DNA from: Haliotis asinina
Lineage: Eukaryota > Mollusca > Gastropoda > Lepetellida > Haliotidae
NCBI RefSeq assembly: GCF_037392515.1
Contig: NC_090290.1
Coordinates: forward strand, 54,882,753 to 54,946,752
Direction of reading: 5' to 3'
Length of the DNA: 64,000 nt
Of the stretch, positions 11,010 to 23,000 are shown one piece after another. Below the pieces are notes generated by a model. It searched no databases, was not told the DNA's origin, and saw only the letters and a list, made by a program, of their open reading frames with translations. Numbering within the stretch: position 1 is the first letter of the stretch; the number at the start of each line of letters is the position of its first letter. A program made the translations under genes and the position numbers.

Positions 11010-14000
11010 GTAATTGTCCTGATGTTAGCAAAGCTGTAAAGGTTGTTGAGATATTGTCTTCTTGTCATGTGACCAGTTTCTGATCCAGTAGGAAAGATGT
11101 TGTGATTAATATGTTAAGAAGAGAGAAGTGTAATGAACTGACATGAAAAGCCAGTAAAATAATTTCATACCATTTTCTAGCTCAGTTCGAAAAGGATCTT
11201 GAGCGAGCTCTAGCCTTGAGCCTTAGTGAAGAAGCTGTACACATTCTCACACAGTCCGGTGATATTGGCCCTGTCACAGATGGTCCAAATGTAAGTACCA
11301 CTCTTAATGTGTTACCCCCTGGAGTTGAGAACTTCCAATACACACTAAAGTCACATTGTGTTGCCTATTTTAACTCATGTAGAGAGAGTTTTGAATTAAA
11401 CAATATATAGTCCTGGTTCTTATTCTCTACTGCATGCATGTTTTAGTTACCTTTTTTAAGAGAAGAGTGAATAAGTAAATATGGTTTTAAGCCGCGTCAG
11501 CAATTTCACGGCCAGTTGTTGACAGTGAAAATCTTGCAATACCGTGAATAACATGATCCAGCTGAGCATGCAGATAGTTCCCTTAGCGTATGACATTTTT
11601 CCAATGCCTTTTCTCCATGACTTTTTTTGCCGATCACCTACAGGAAAAAGGAAGCTGTACAATTCTTGCAGTCATGATAGTGTTCAGGAAATCAAGTTCT
11701 CAAGTTTACTGGTTTACATGACATTCAGTAATGTATCATATAGTAACTTCAAATGGCATGATTGATGTGATAGTTTTGAATATATTTGGATCATTAGAAA
11801 GTATGGGCACACTTATTTTCACAAAGGCATGTCAAAGATTATCTGTCTGGTGCCCTCTGGCAGCAGGTGCGTAATTGTGTTCTATTTCTATTTGACATTA
11901 CACTCAGATAAATGATAAATTTCAGGAGGACTTGGTTCAGCATCAGTTGGGCAGACAAACTCATTCTAGAAGGAATAGACGATTTGTGACGAGTTCATCA
12001 CCTGATGCAGACGCCATGGGCTCAGTGGGAGGTAATTCCATTAATGGTCACCACCCATCAGGCAGACCACGCAGCGTTGAGTTAGCAGAGCAGATGAGGA
12101 AACAGGTGATGGAGGCTGCAGGGAGTTCAGCTCAGAATCCTCTCTCTGGTCAGGGGAGAAGTGTTGAAAAGGCTGAGGAAATGGGAAGAAGACTGTCAGA
12201 TGAAGGCCAGAGTAGTGATGGCGAACAGTTTCATCCGTCAGGTCGTAGAAGAAGCATTGAAATGGCAAAAGAAATGCAGAGACAAATGTTAACTCAAGGA
12301 AGTGATGATGAGGGATTTCATCCGTCAGGTCGTAGACGGAGTGTTGAATTAGCAAAAAAAATGCAGAATGAAATGTTAGCACAGGGCAACAATGATGAAC
12401 AATTTCATCCATCAGGTCGTAGACGGAGTGTTGAATTAGCAAAAAAAATGCAGAATGAAATGTTAGCTCAGGGCAACAATGATGAACAATTTCATCCATC
12501 AGGTCGTAGACGGAGTGTTGAATTAGCAAAAAAAATGCAGAATGAAATGTTAGCACAGGGCAACAATGATGAACAATTTCATCCATCAGGTCGTAGACGG
12601 AGTGTTGAATTAGCGGAAGAAATGAGAAAACAGGTACTGGAAGAGAGTCAAAATGGAGAAAATAGCAATGAATATAATATGCCAATGCGGAAAAGAAGTT
12701 TAAGACCTGTTGAAACGGTAAATATGGGTGAAGATGATGAAGTGTCACGTGAAATTGAAGAGCTCATTCTAAGGGGCATTATAAAACCTGATCACAGAGC
12801 TGTTCGGACTTCCAGTAGATCAAGTACAAAGTCAGACAGTGACAGTGAACTGTTTGGTGACGGCAGTACACACATGTACAGTGCTACAGAAGGACCTTCC
12901 GACCACCAAGTTCAGAGGCAGGGAATACAAGTATCATCTTCCTCTAGAATGCCACAGAACCATAGAATAGACTTTAAGAATCCATTCGGCTTTGCCGATG
13001 ACGAATTTCCATTGAACTGGGATAGATCAAGAATTCCAGATGTGCAAGCAGGTGAATTGTTCCAGCTTGTGCAGATATTGCCTGGGGAAGACGAGTACGA
13101 GACCATAGCTCGTGACTTCCATATAGCTGACCTTGAAGTGAAGAAGATTGAGCGTCTCCAAAATGTCCACCTTTTAGATCGGTACAAGGGAGAAAAAGAA
13201 CTTTTGATGAGGAGACGAGGAAGAGGTAAGATCTGCAATGTGTCCATTATTGTTAATATACTACCCATCATCAAAAGTTTATGCCCACTTGAAGTACTCA
13301 CTCTCTCTGTGTGTCTGTCTCTGTGTGTCTGCGTGTCTGTGTGAGAGGATAAATTTCGCCACTAATTTGAGGAAACCTACTGTGTGTAAATGAATTGTAC
13401 GAGGATTATGCTTCAAATTACTGAAAGACACGTGAAAATATTGAGCATGTAAACAGCTACATTTTGATGTAAATTTTATTGAGAATTTGACAATTTTCAC
13501 TTGAGTTTCATCATGTTTTGAACTCATGACAAAATCTTTTCAAAGTTATGAATTTGTTTTACAATGCATTAGTTCATGTGTAAACAGTACCTTTAAACAG
13601 TATGGGATATTTTGGAAAATCTGGTTTAGAACAGTTGACAGATGTAAGTGACTGCATTTATGATAGTGGTTCTAATGCTTACTAAAGTTTCTGACTTGTA
13701 AACTTTCACCGCGTGTTCATTACCAGAGTTGATTGTCATTGTCATGACCTGGACGTACGAGTTAACGAGACTTACAAGGTACGAAGATACAAGTTTATGA
13801 GCTGTATGAATGTTGTTGCTCTAGTCAATGCCTTTTCCAAACACATTGACCCTTCCTAACCTCACTTCATATTTTCCTTAAATGTTTATCAGCTGTATAT
13901 ATAGAATAAAGTATATAGAAAGTTGTCAATTCTAAATATCTTAGATACTAGATACAAATGCTAAGTGCACATCTCAAGGCCCCCTTGAGTGCCTTAATTT

Positions 14001-17000
14001 CAGTCATTCCTTACCATCTATTGTGAGCCTAATAACCATTATTGGACCCATGTAAGTAACTGTAACAAGTCTGTTAAGTTATTTGATGTTTTAATCTTGT
14101 TAACAAGGACCTTGGGGCCTGTATTTGGGGGGCCCTGGGGCGCTTATAATTTTCAGAGGTCTTGGACAACGAAATGAGGGCCCTAGACACTTAGATATTA
14201 TTACTGGTACTGTTCTTGTATTGTGTATCATGATCAACACGTTTATAGCTACAGTAAATACATTGCAAATGATACCATAACCCAGCCAGTAGCAGACTCA
14301 CTGATAACGTATTGTTACTTGATTGGAAGATTGATTGATACGAAAGTATTTGCACTTTCACTGCATCCCTGTGGATGCAGTGATAATGTTTGTTGCATCC
14401 ACAATCCATTATTCTGCGTAATTTTGGGTGCAGGGATTCGTGTCCTGTAGATCCCTGCATTAATCTAGTGATGATGGCAAGAACACTTGATTCACAGGAA
14501 CTGGTAACAGAAAGAGACTGATATCAAGATATATATTGTAACTGACAGGGTGATGGGTGATAAGATATACCAGTTATTTTGCATTACAAGTCAGTATCAC
14601 AAACATCTTTACAGATTGCTAGAACAGTGAAAATGAATATTATTAAGATTTACAGTCATTATAGTATATATTTATAATGGAAAGTTTTAACGAAAACGTT
14701 GAGTTTATATGTTGTGTAAGGTGCAAGGTGTGTATAATAAGTCAGAGCATAATAGCTAAGACAAGTGTGGGGGCATTTTGTCTCTAGGATGTCATGGAGT
14801 GGTAGGGTAGCCTAGTGGTGAAAGCATTTGCTCGATATTGGTTTGATTCCCCACATGAGCAAAATGTGTGAAGCCCGTTTCTGGTGTTCATTGTGATCAT
14901 AGAACCAAACTCACTCACTCACTCACTCACTCTAGGATGTCATGCTGTTGCTCTGTTGGGCTGGAAAATGTATCATGTACTTTCAGGCAAATAGTGTCAA
15001 TTTTGTGTAAATTGCAATACTTCTTATGGCATAAACACACTGGAATATTCAAACATGCCAAATATGAAGTCTTGTTTTAGTTGTATATATACATCTAAAT
15101 ACAAAAGAGATTTAGCAATACACCTAGCGCTGAACAAAATGGTTGAGACTCTTGTGTACAATTTTCTTCTGCATCCATGCTGAAATTTTCAGATTTTGAA
15201 GTTAATACCCGATATCTGTACCACGGGTCTGCCGCCAACAAGATGCTTCTCTGTGAGGAGGGACTTGATGCCAGACTGGGGATGAGTGGGTGTTTCGGAA
15301 AAGGCATATATTTCAGGTAAACATCAGAAAACATACATTGCTGGTACGGGGAGCTGTAACTGATGAAAGTGTAACCCATTGATAAACCATTGATTTACAG
15401 ACTGCTTTTTTTCAGTCTTCAAAATTAGCCTATCTGTGGTAAATATATGCTATCAATCTGTGACTCCTTTGTGTTTTGGTTATGCAATTACGTTGAGTCA
15501 ATTCCAGACCACCCACTAAGGACTAAAGCCAGATAAGTGGGTGTTTTGTAAGAGGCACATTTGATGCTATTGCCAGACAAAACTTATACTTTAATCAGGC
15601 TGAAAAACTTTAAAAACTACAAAATCTGGGTCCATGGGAAATATAAGAAATATAGTTATGAAAGTTTAAACAAAACAATTCTGTTTCCTTCCTGATCAAA
15701 TGACATTCAACACATTATGTATGAATTTTGCTCTATTTCGCTTTAATTGCACATGAAGACACACTCAAACTAGACCTCTCAAAAGATGTTCACATGTCTT
15801 GTTATTTTCCAATTTTTAATGTAGGAATGATGTAAGATTGTCCGAGCTTAGAGGCTTTGTAAGAAAACAGTAATCCCAAATATAGCGTGTGTTAAATTTG
15901 AAACCCTTAGGAATGGCATTTTGTATTTATAGAGACTGTATTTAAGAACAGATGTGGAGTTCTCAAGCTGAAACAAAGCTAGTGCTAACACTTTAAATGA
16001 AATCCTGAAGCATTCAACATTGTGTTGTAGTTTTATTGTTATTTTATCTAAGAATCCAGGTCATGTATTTCATATTATGTAGCATCCAATTTAGTATATT
16101 GGTGTAGAGAACAGAAAAATTCCCACCCAATATTCTGTCCTACAACAACAGATTTTACAACAGCATGCATAGATTCATTGTTTGAAAGACTTCAGCCTTT
16201 TATACGTTTGTACTTTTTCAGCGATAACCCAAAGAAGTGTGTTCAGTATGTGTCAAGATCATCTGTGAAGTACATTCTCATGTGTCGTGTTATGCTTGGC
16301 GAGGCAAAGGTAATACAATTCGAAGTGTGGATATGTATGCAGAGCTGCCTTGGGCAGGACATGGTTTAAGAGATGTTAACCTTTGCTGCATCAGGTGCAA
16401 CCTGACATATAAACCTAGGTGCACCAGCTAATTTCCAGTGCTTTATGACATCAGAGGTTTCAGTGCCACAGCTATTCAAAAAAATGAACTGATATATTTA
16501 TAATGTTAGATTTATTGTTGATTTATTCTAAAAAAATGCACCTTGTGCAAGTTTGACAGATGATTAGGTTGAGCTTTGTAATATTGGATTGCACCAGTGC
16601 AAGTAATAAAGCACTAAATCAAGCCCTGTTAGGTGTTCTAACCTGTGCCTTCAGCATTTGTATCCAGTGAAAATTTTAATGACTGTAAGCTTATAATTTA
16701 TCACAAATTCAGTATTTTTCAAAGATTTGAAAGGAAGGAATATTTGCCATGTTATTAAAAAAAACCCTTTCATGGACCTTGAAATTGAGTGAAAAATGCA
16801 GAGGACTTCTGAGCTTTTATGCCTCTGTAGTGGTTTCTTTGCCTATCAGAGTTCAGTGTATTTGTGACCATTTATTTACAATTGTAGATCTATCCCCGTG
16901 GTGAAATGGACCGTGACTTGAAGCGAGAACCAGAGAAGGAGACTCCAACTGGAAGATGGAGGTTTTATGACTCTGTTCGAGTGAGTTTGTTGTGTATCAA

Positions 17001-20000
17001 AGGAACTTCTTCTCTAGTGTTTGTGATGCAGGTCAGATTATTGTGAAGCTGCCTGAATCAGGGCAGTAATGTACCTCTGGGTTATATGGGATGGCAGATC
17101 CATGATTGTTTGGTTGATGTTGTTGTAAATGTTTTCAGGTTAACCAGGACAATATTTAACATCCCAGGTGTGGTTTGTACAAAAGATGAAAGCTTTCTGT
17201 TCTGATTTTGTATTAGAGATTGCTTCGCCAGTAGAGTCAACCTTTGCGGGATCTTTGTTGCAGGGTCGACCAGTTGACTTCAACGAATATGTAATCTATG
17301 AGAACCGACGGGCTATGATTGAGTATATCATCACATTCCAAGGTCAGGGATCGCCAGCAGACCACAGTGAACTAGAGGAGGTCGGAGGAGCAGTAGCCGC
17401 TAATATCATTCCACCAATGCTTCCAGGTATGTTGTGCCCTTCCACCAATACTTCCAGGTATGTTGTGCCCTTCCACCAATACTTCCAGGTATGTTGTGCC
17501 CTTCCACCAATACTTCCAGGTATGTTGTGCCCTTCCACCAATACTTCCAGGTATGTTGTGCCCTTCCACCAATACTTCCAGGTATGTTGTGCCCTCCCAC
17601 CAATGCTTCCAGGTATGTTGTGCCCTTCCGCCAATGCTTCCAGGTATGTTGTGCCCTTCCACCAATACATCCAGGTATGTTGTGCCCTTCCACCAATACT
17701 TCCAGGTATGTTGTGCCCTCCCACCAATACTTCCAGGTATGTTGCCCCCTCCCACCAATACTTCCAGATATGTTATACCCTTCCACCAATACTTCCAGGT
17801 ATGTTGTGCCCTTCCACCAATACTTCCAGGTATGTTGTGCCCTTCCACCAATACTTCCAGGTATGTTGTGCCCTTCCACCAATACTTCCAGGTATGTTGT
17901 GCCCTTCCACCAATACAGCCAGGTATGTTGTGCCCTTCCACCAATACTTCCAGGTATGTTGTGCCCTTCCGCCAATACTTCCAGGTATGTTGTGCCCTTC
18001 CGCCAATACTTCCAGGTATGTTGTGCCCTTCCACCAATACTTCCAGGTATGTTGTGCCCTTCCGCCAATGCTTCCAGGTATGTTGTGCCCTTCCACCAAT
18101 ACATCCAGGTATGTTGTGCCCTTCCACCAATACATCCAGGTATGTTGTGCCCTTCCACCAATACTTCCAGGTATGTTGTGCCCTCCCACCAATACTTCCA
18201 GGTATGTTGTGCCCTCCCACCAATACTTCCAGGTATATTGTGCCCTTCCGCCAATACAGCCAGGTATGTTGTGCCCTTCCACCAATACTTCCAGATATGT
18301 TATACCCTTCCACCAATACTTCCAGGTATGTTGTGCCCTTCCACCAATACTTCCAGGTATGTTGTGCCCTTCCACCAATACTTCCAGGTATGTTATACCC
18401 TTCCACCAATACTTACAAGTATATTTCCAAATATGTAAGCCAGACTGATAAATGTGGCATTAGCCTTCTAAGGCAACAACCACACCTTAACATTTTTCAT
18501 AATTGGGACAAAATGCTTGTTTTCTTCAGAGGAAAGTGTTGAGGACCACATGAAAAGAATTGCACAGGTCCGGGAGGAGATTCGTATAAAAAGGGCTGAG
18601 GAGAGAGGGGAGGTGTACACTGGTCCAACAGAGGTGAGTTTGGGAAATGGAGAAATCTTTAGTGAATGAGTGAGTGAGTTTATTTTTTTTACTGCTTTTA
18701 CCCATATGGGGAATTGAACCCAAGTCTTCAGTATGACAGTTAAACACTTGAACCATTTTGTTATTCCACTGTCCCAGATCTATAGTGGTTCCACAGATAG
18801 ATCTTTCTGTAGTGGTTCCACAGATAGATCTTTCTGTAGTGGTTCCACAGATAGATCTTTCTGTAGTGGTTCCACAGATAGATCTTTCTGTAGTGGTGCC
18901 TCAGATAGATCTTTCTGTAGTGGTTCCACAGGTAGATCTTTCTGTAGTGGTTCCACAGATAGATCTTTCTGTAGTGGTTCCACAGATAGATCTTTCTGTA
19001 GTGGTTCCACAGATACATCTTTCTGTAGTGGTGCCTCAGATAGATCTTTCTGTAGTGGTTCCACAGATAGATCTTTCTGTAGTGGTTCCACAGATAGATC
19101 TTTCTGTAGTGGTTCCACAGATAGATCTTTCTGTAGTTGTGCCTCAGATAGATCTTTCTGTAGTGGTTCCACAGATAGATCTTTCTGTAGTGGTTCCACA
19201 GATAGATCTTTCTGTAGTGGTTCCACAGATAGATCTTTCTGTAGTGGTTCCACAGATAGATCTTTCTGTAGTGGTTCCACAGATAAATCTTTCTGTAGTG
19301 GTGCCTCAGATAGATCTTTCTGTAGTGGTTCCACAGATAGATCTTTCTGTAGTGGTTCCACAGATAGATCTTTCTGTAGTGGTTCCACAGATAGATCTTT
19401 CTGTAGTGGTGACTCAGATAGATCTTTCTGTAGTGGTTCCACGGATAGATCTTTCTGTAGTGGTGCCTCAGATAGATCTTTCTGTAGTGGTTCCACAGAT
19501 AGATCTTTCTGTAGTGGTTCCACAGATAGATCTTTCTGTAGTGGTGCCTCAGAGAGGTATGTGAATGGAGACATCTGTGGTGGTCCCTTAGATATGTGAA
19601 TTTTGGGAATATAGAGATATTTGTTTGTCACAAGGAGTATATTTGTCACACTTAAGGGATACATCTCCACCAATCTCCACTGTGGGAGCGGTTAAAATCG
19701 ACCCGTCTCCACTGTGGGACAAGTTAAAATCAACCCGTCTCCTCTGTGGGACCAGTTAAAATTGCCCTGTCTCCACTGTGGGACCAATTAAAATCGACCC
19801 ATCTCTCAGATGACATGTTTGTGTAGTTAAGGATCACATTGTGTAATTACCCACACATTAGTGTAGTTAAGCACATGTTTGTGTATTTAAGCACACGTTT
19901 GTATAGTTAAGCACATGTTTGTGAATTTAGGCACATTTGTGTATTTAAGGACATGTCTGTGTAGTTATGGACATGTTTGTGTAGGTAATGAAATGTTCAT

Positions 20001-23000
20001 ATATACTGAGTCAAAAAGAAACTTCACAACATGTAATTTTTAAAAACAATGAATAATTTGTCTCTGATGATGCATCTATGTATCAGAAATGGGATCCCTA
20101 TCTTCCGACTCTAGAAAAACGTTAGCAAAACCCACTCAAACCCATCCATTCATAGTGCAAATGATGCTAGTGATCTTCGCAATGAAATGTTCTTCATTTG
20201 CACATACATTTGCATTGGCCTCAAAAATTGAAAAACACTTTTAAACCACAGTTCAAACGGTACTTTAAATGGCACGTGCAACCTGAACGTGCTGATGGCA
20301 TGTTTCAAGCAGGAGGATCAGTTATTGATGTCACAAGAGCAGTGGGATGCTGCCATGTATGACTTACGAGGTCATCTACAACAAACTGGGACTTCTGATC
20401 ACCCAAGGTCAGGTCGTCCATGTGTGACGTCACAAGCAGAAGACCATCAGATCGTCCTACATTACCTACGTCACAGATTTCTGCTAGCTACACGAACCAG
20501 GGCTGAGATGTTTAGAGGTCGACTGTCCTCACAGACCATTCAAAATTGGTTGCAGGCTTGTTGTGAACGGTATCCCCAAAGTTGTGTACAGGACGTTGCA
20601 TGGTGTGGGATGCTTTCTGAGGGAACAACCATTCCCCACTCCTGGTCATCTGTGGAAACTTCTCAGCTGCTGCTTGGCGCGATCAGGTGCTCATCCCTGA
20701 ACTCATTCCCTTCATGGTGGCTTATGGCCCAGGTCTACAGTTACAGAATGATAATGCTCGGAGACATACCACAGTGTTGACACGAAATTTCCTTCAAAAT
20801 GCTGGAATCAACGTCATGGACTGGCCATCGAGGTCCTCTAACCTTAATCCAATAGAGCATGTTTGAGCTTCTTAGTCTCAGGAACCAACCTCAGAATTTG
20901 CAGGAACTTGACGCTTCCTTGCAAGAGCAATGGCGCAGAATCCCCACCCATATGTTCACAAGCATCAGGCAGTCGGTGTGACGTATTTGGCAGTGGTGAA
21001 TGCGCAGGGCGGCCATACACAATACTGAACTGAGAAATTTCGAAGTTTTATTCTTGTAACTTGACTGTTACCCATGTTTTGGAATGGCAGAGTAGCCTAA
21101 TGGAACTGATTGTGGCACTGTCAGTGTATCGAGTACATCACACAGATCTCAGCAATGAAATAATAACAATTTAACCATCATACCATCTCTTGTTCTATAT
21201 AGTGCCCTGGAGAAAGAATGTGAAGTTTCTTTTTTGACTCAGTATATTTGAGGATATGTTTGTGTAGTGAATGACAGTTTACTTAAGCATGTTTGTGTAG
21301 TTAAGCACATATGTTTTAGAACGCACATATTTGTGCAGTTGAGGACATGTTTATGCACTCACAGATGAGTATTCAATGACCGGTTTATGTAGGGCATTAC
21401 TGTGTAGCTAAGGACATGTTTGTGTAGCGAATTTCATGGTTATGTAGTAGAGCACATGTTTATTTAGTTAAGCACTTGTTTGTGTAGTTTAGCACATGTT
21501 TGTGTAGTTAATGACATGTTAATATAATTAAGGACATGTATATTTATTTAAGGACATGTCTATATGTAAGGTGTGGAAAGTTTTGTTGGTATTTTCTAGG
21601 CCCAGAGGAAGAAAGACCGTGATGTCTGGAGACGAGTGTTGCGGGTCACCTGCCCACCTGGCTCTGAGGTATGTAGACAGGAGCAGCGTCAATTACATGC
21701 AGTGAATCTTCAAACTGATGCCTGTTTGAACGTTGCAGTGTACTGGTACACATTGATGCATGTTCCTTTGGGGGATTAAGTATAATATTGAAATATTAAT
21801 CTAGAATTACAGACTTACAAATTTAATGTCAGGAATTAACATATCATGTACCCAGGGAGAAATTTAGGGTTTGGGGTACCTGGGTAGAAACTTCGGAGCT
21901 GTCCAAGCCCTATCAGCTTGTTTTTTCAGGGCTATGAAAATGCCAAGGGAATCTTCCAGTACTTGAAGAAAGAAGAAGAAGAGGAAGAAAAAGCAAAGGC
22001 AGAGGCGGTAGGAGGTATGTCAGACGTGATCTTCCTCCCTGTCAGTTTTGGAATCTTCTTCCCTGTCAGTGTCGGAGTCTTATACAAAGTCACTTGCAAC
22101 TTGTCCGTCGGCCTCTTTTCTTGTCTATGTGTCTCTCATTTTTGTCTTCTGTATGTGCCCCCTGGCTTGCTGGTCTCTCTTTGAATTAGTATACATATAC
22201 TTGAAATATTTCATGTGCTCAGACGTCAGGTGTGAGATGGACTAGTGATCCATCTGAAATGATAGGTGTTAGATCAGTTACGCATGATGCCCGATTGATA
22301 GGATCCTGCACCTCAGGACAAGTTTGGTTTGTGCAAACCATTAATTATTGATGCTTCCGGAAGTGGAATATTGCTCTGCAACTATGGAATGATTAATAAC
22401 GTTTCAGAATTTTTACGGGATTCATATATATCATGTCCTTACATGTAAAGTCATAAGTTATGGTTCATACAGATTTGATGCCTGTAAAGATCCACACCAC
22501 ACCACACCACACCACACCACACCACACCACACCACACCACACGCCACGCCACGCCACGCCACGCCACGCCACGCCACCACACGCCACGCCACGCCACGCC
22601 ACGCCACACGCCACGCCACGCCACGCCACGCCACGCCACACACCACACCACACCACACGCCACGCCACGCCACGCCACGCCACGCCACACACCACACCAC
22701 ACCACACCACACCACACACCACACACCACACACCACACACCACACCACACCACACCACACCACACCACACCACACCACACTCGCTCAGGCAAATAATAAA
22801 TTGAATGTTAATGTGCCATTCATTTCTTTTTTTACTTTCAAGATGGAGGGAGCCACAGTGCAATTAACACAAACAACAATAATAATGACAGTGACCTTGA
22901 CATCGCCACTGCAAGGTCACTGGCTGTAGATGCAGAAGACAACAGTGTAGAGATGGTGATGAGTTGCCTCATATCAGATTTCCTCGAGGTTACAAAGATT

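Noticed and set aside
12041..12748. 235-codon antisense frame
   Set aside because: Shadow of the repeat-coding PARP exon 3 on the opposite strand.
13226..13344. C-terminal extension of PARP exon 3 frame
   Set aside because: The donor AGAG|GTAAGA at 13225 joins in phase to the catalytic His exon; the extension is CT/GT simple sequence.
17372..18542. Six overlapping long open frames of 200-426 codons on both strands
   Set aside because: They are artefacts of the stop-free 31-bp repeat; only the part up to 17426 is exon.
18780..19673. 297-codon minus-strand frame with PLQKDLSVE repeats
   Set aside because: Produced by the 27-bp minisatellite; no start context, splice signals or homology.
22451..22863. 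Cys/Trp/Val-rich and His/Thr/Pro-rich frames
   Set aside because: Translation of the pentanucleotide microsatellite.
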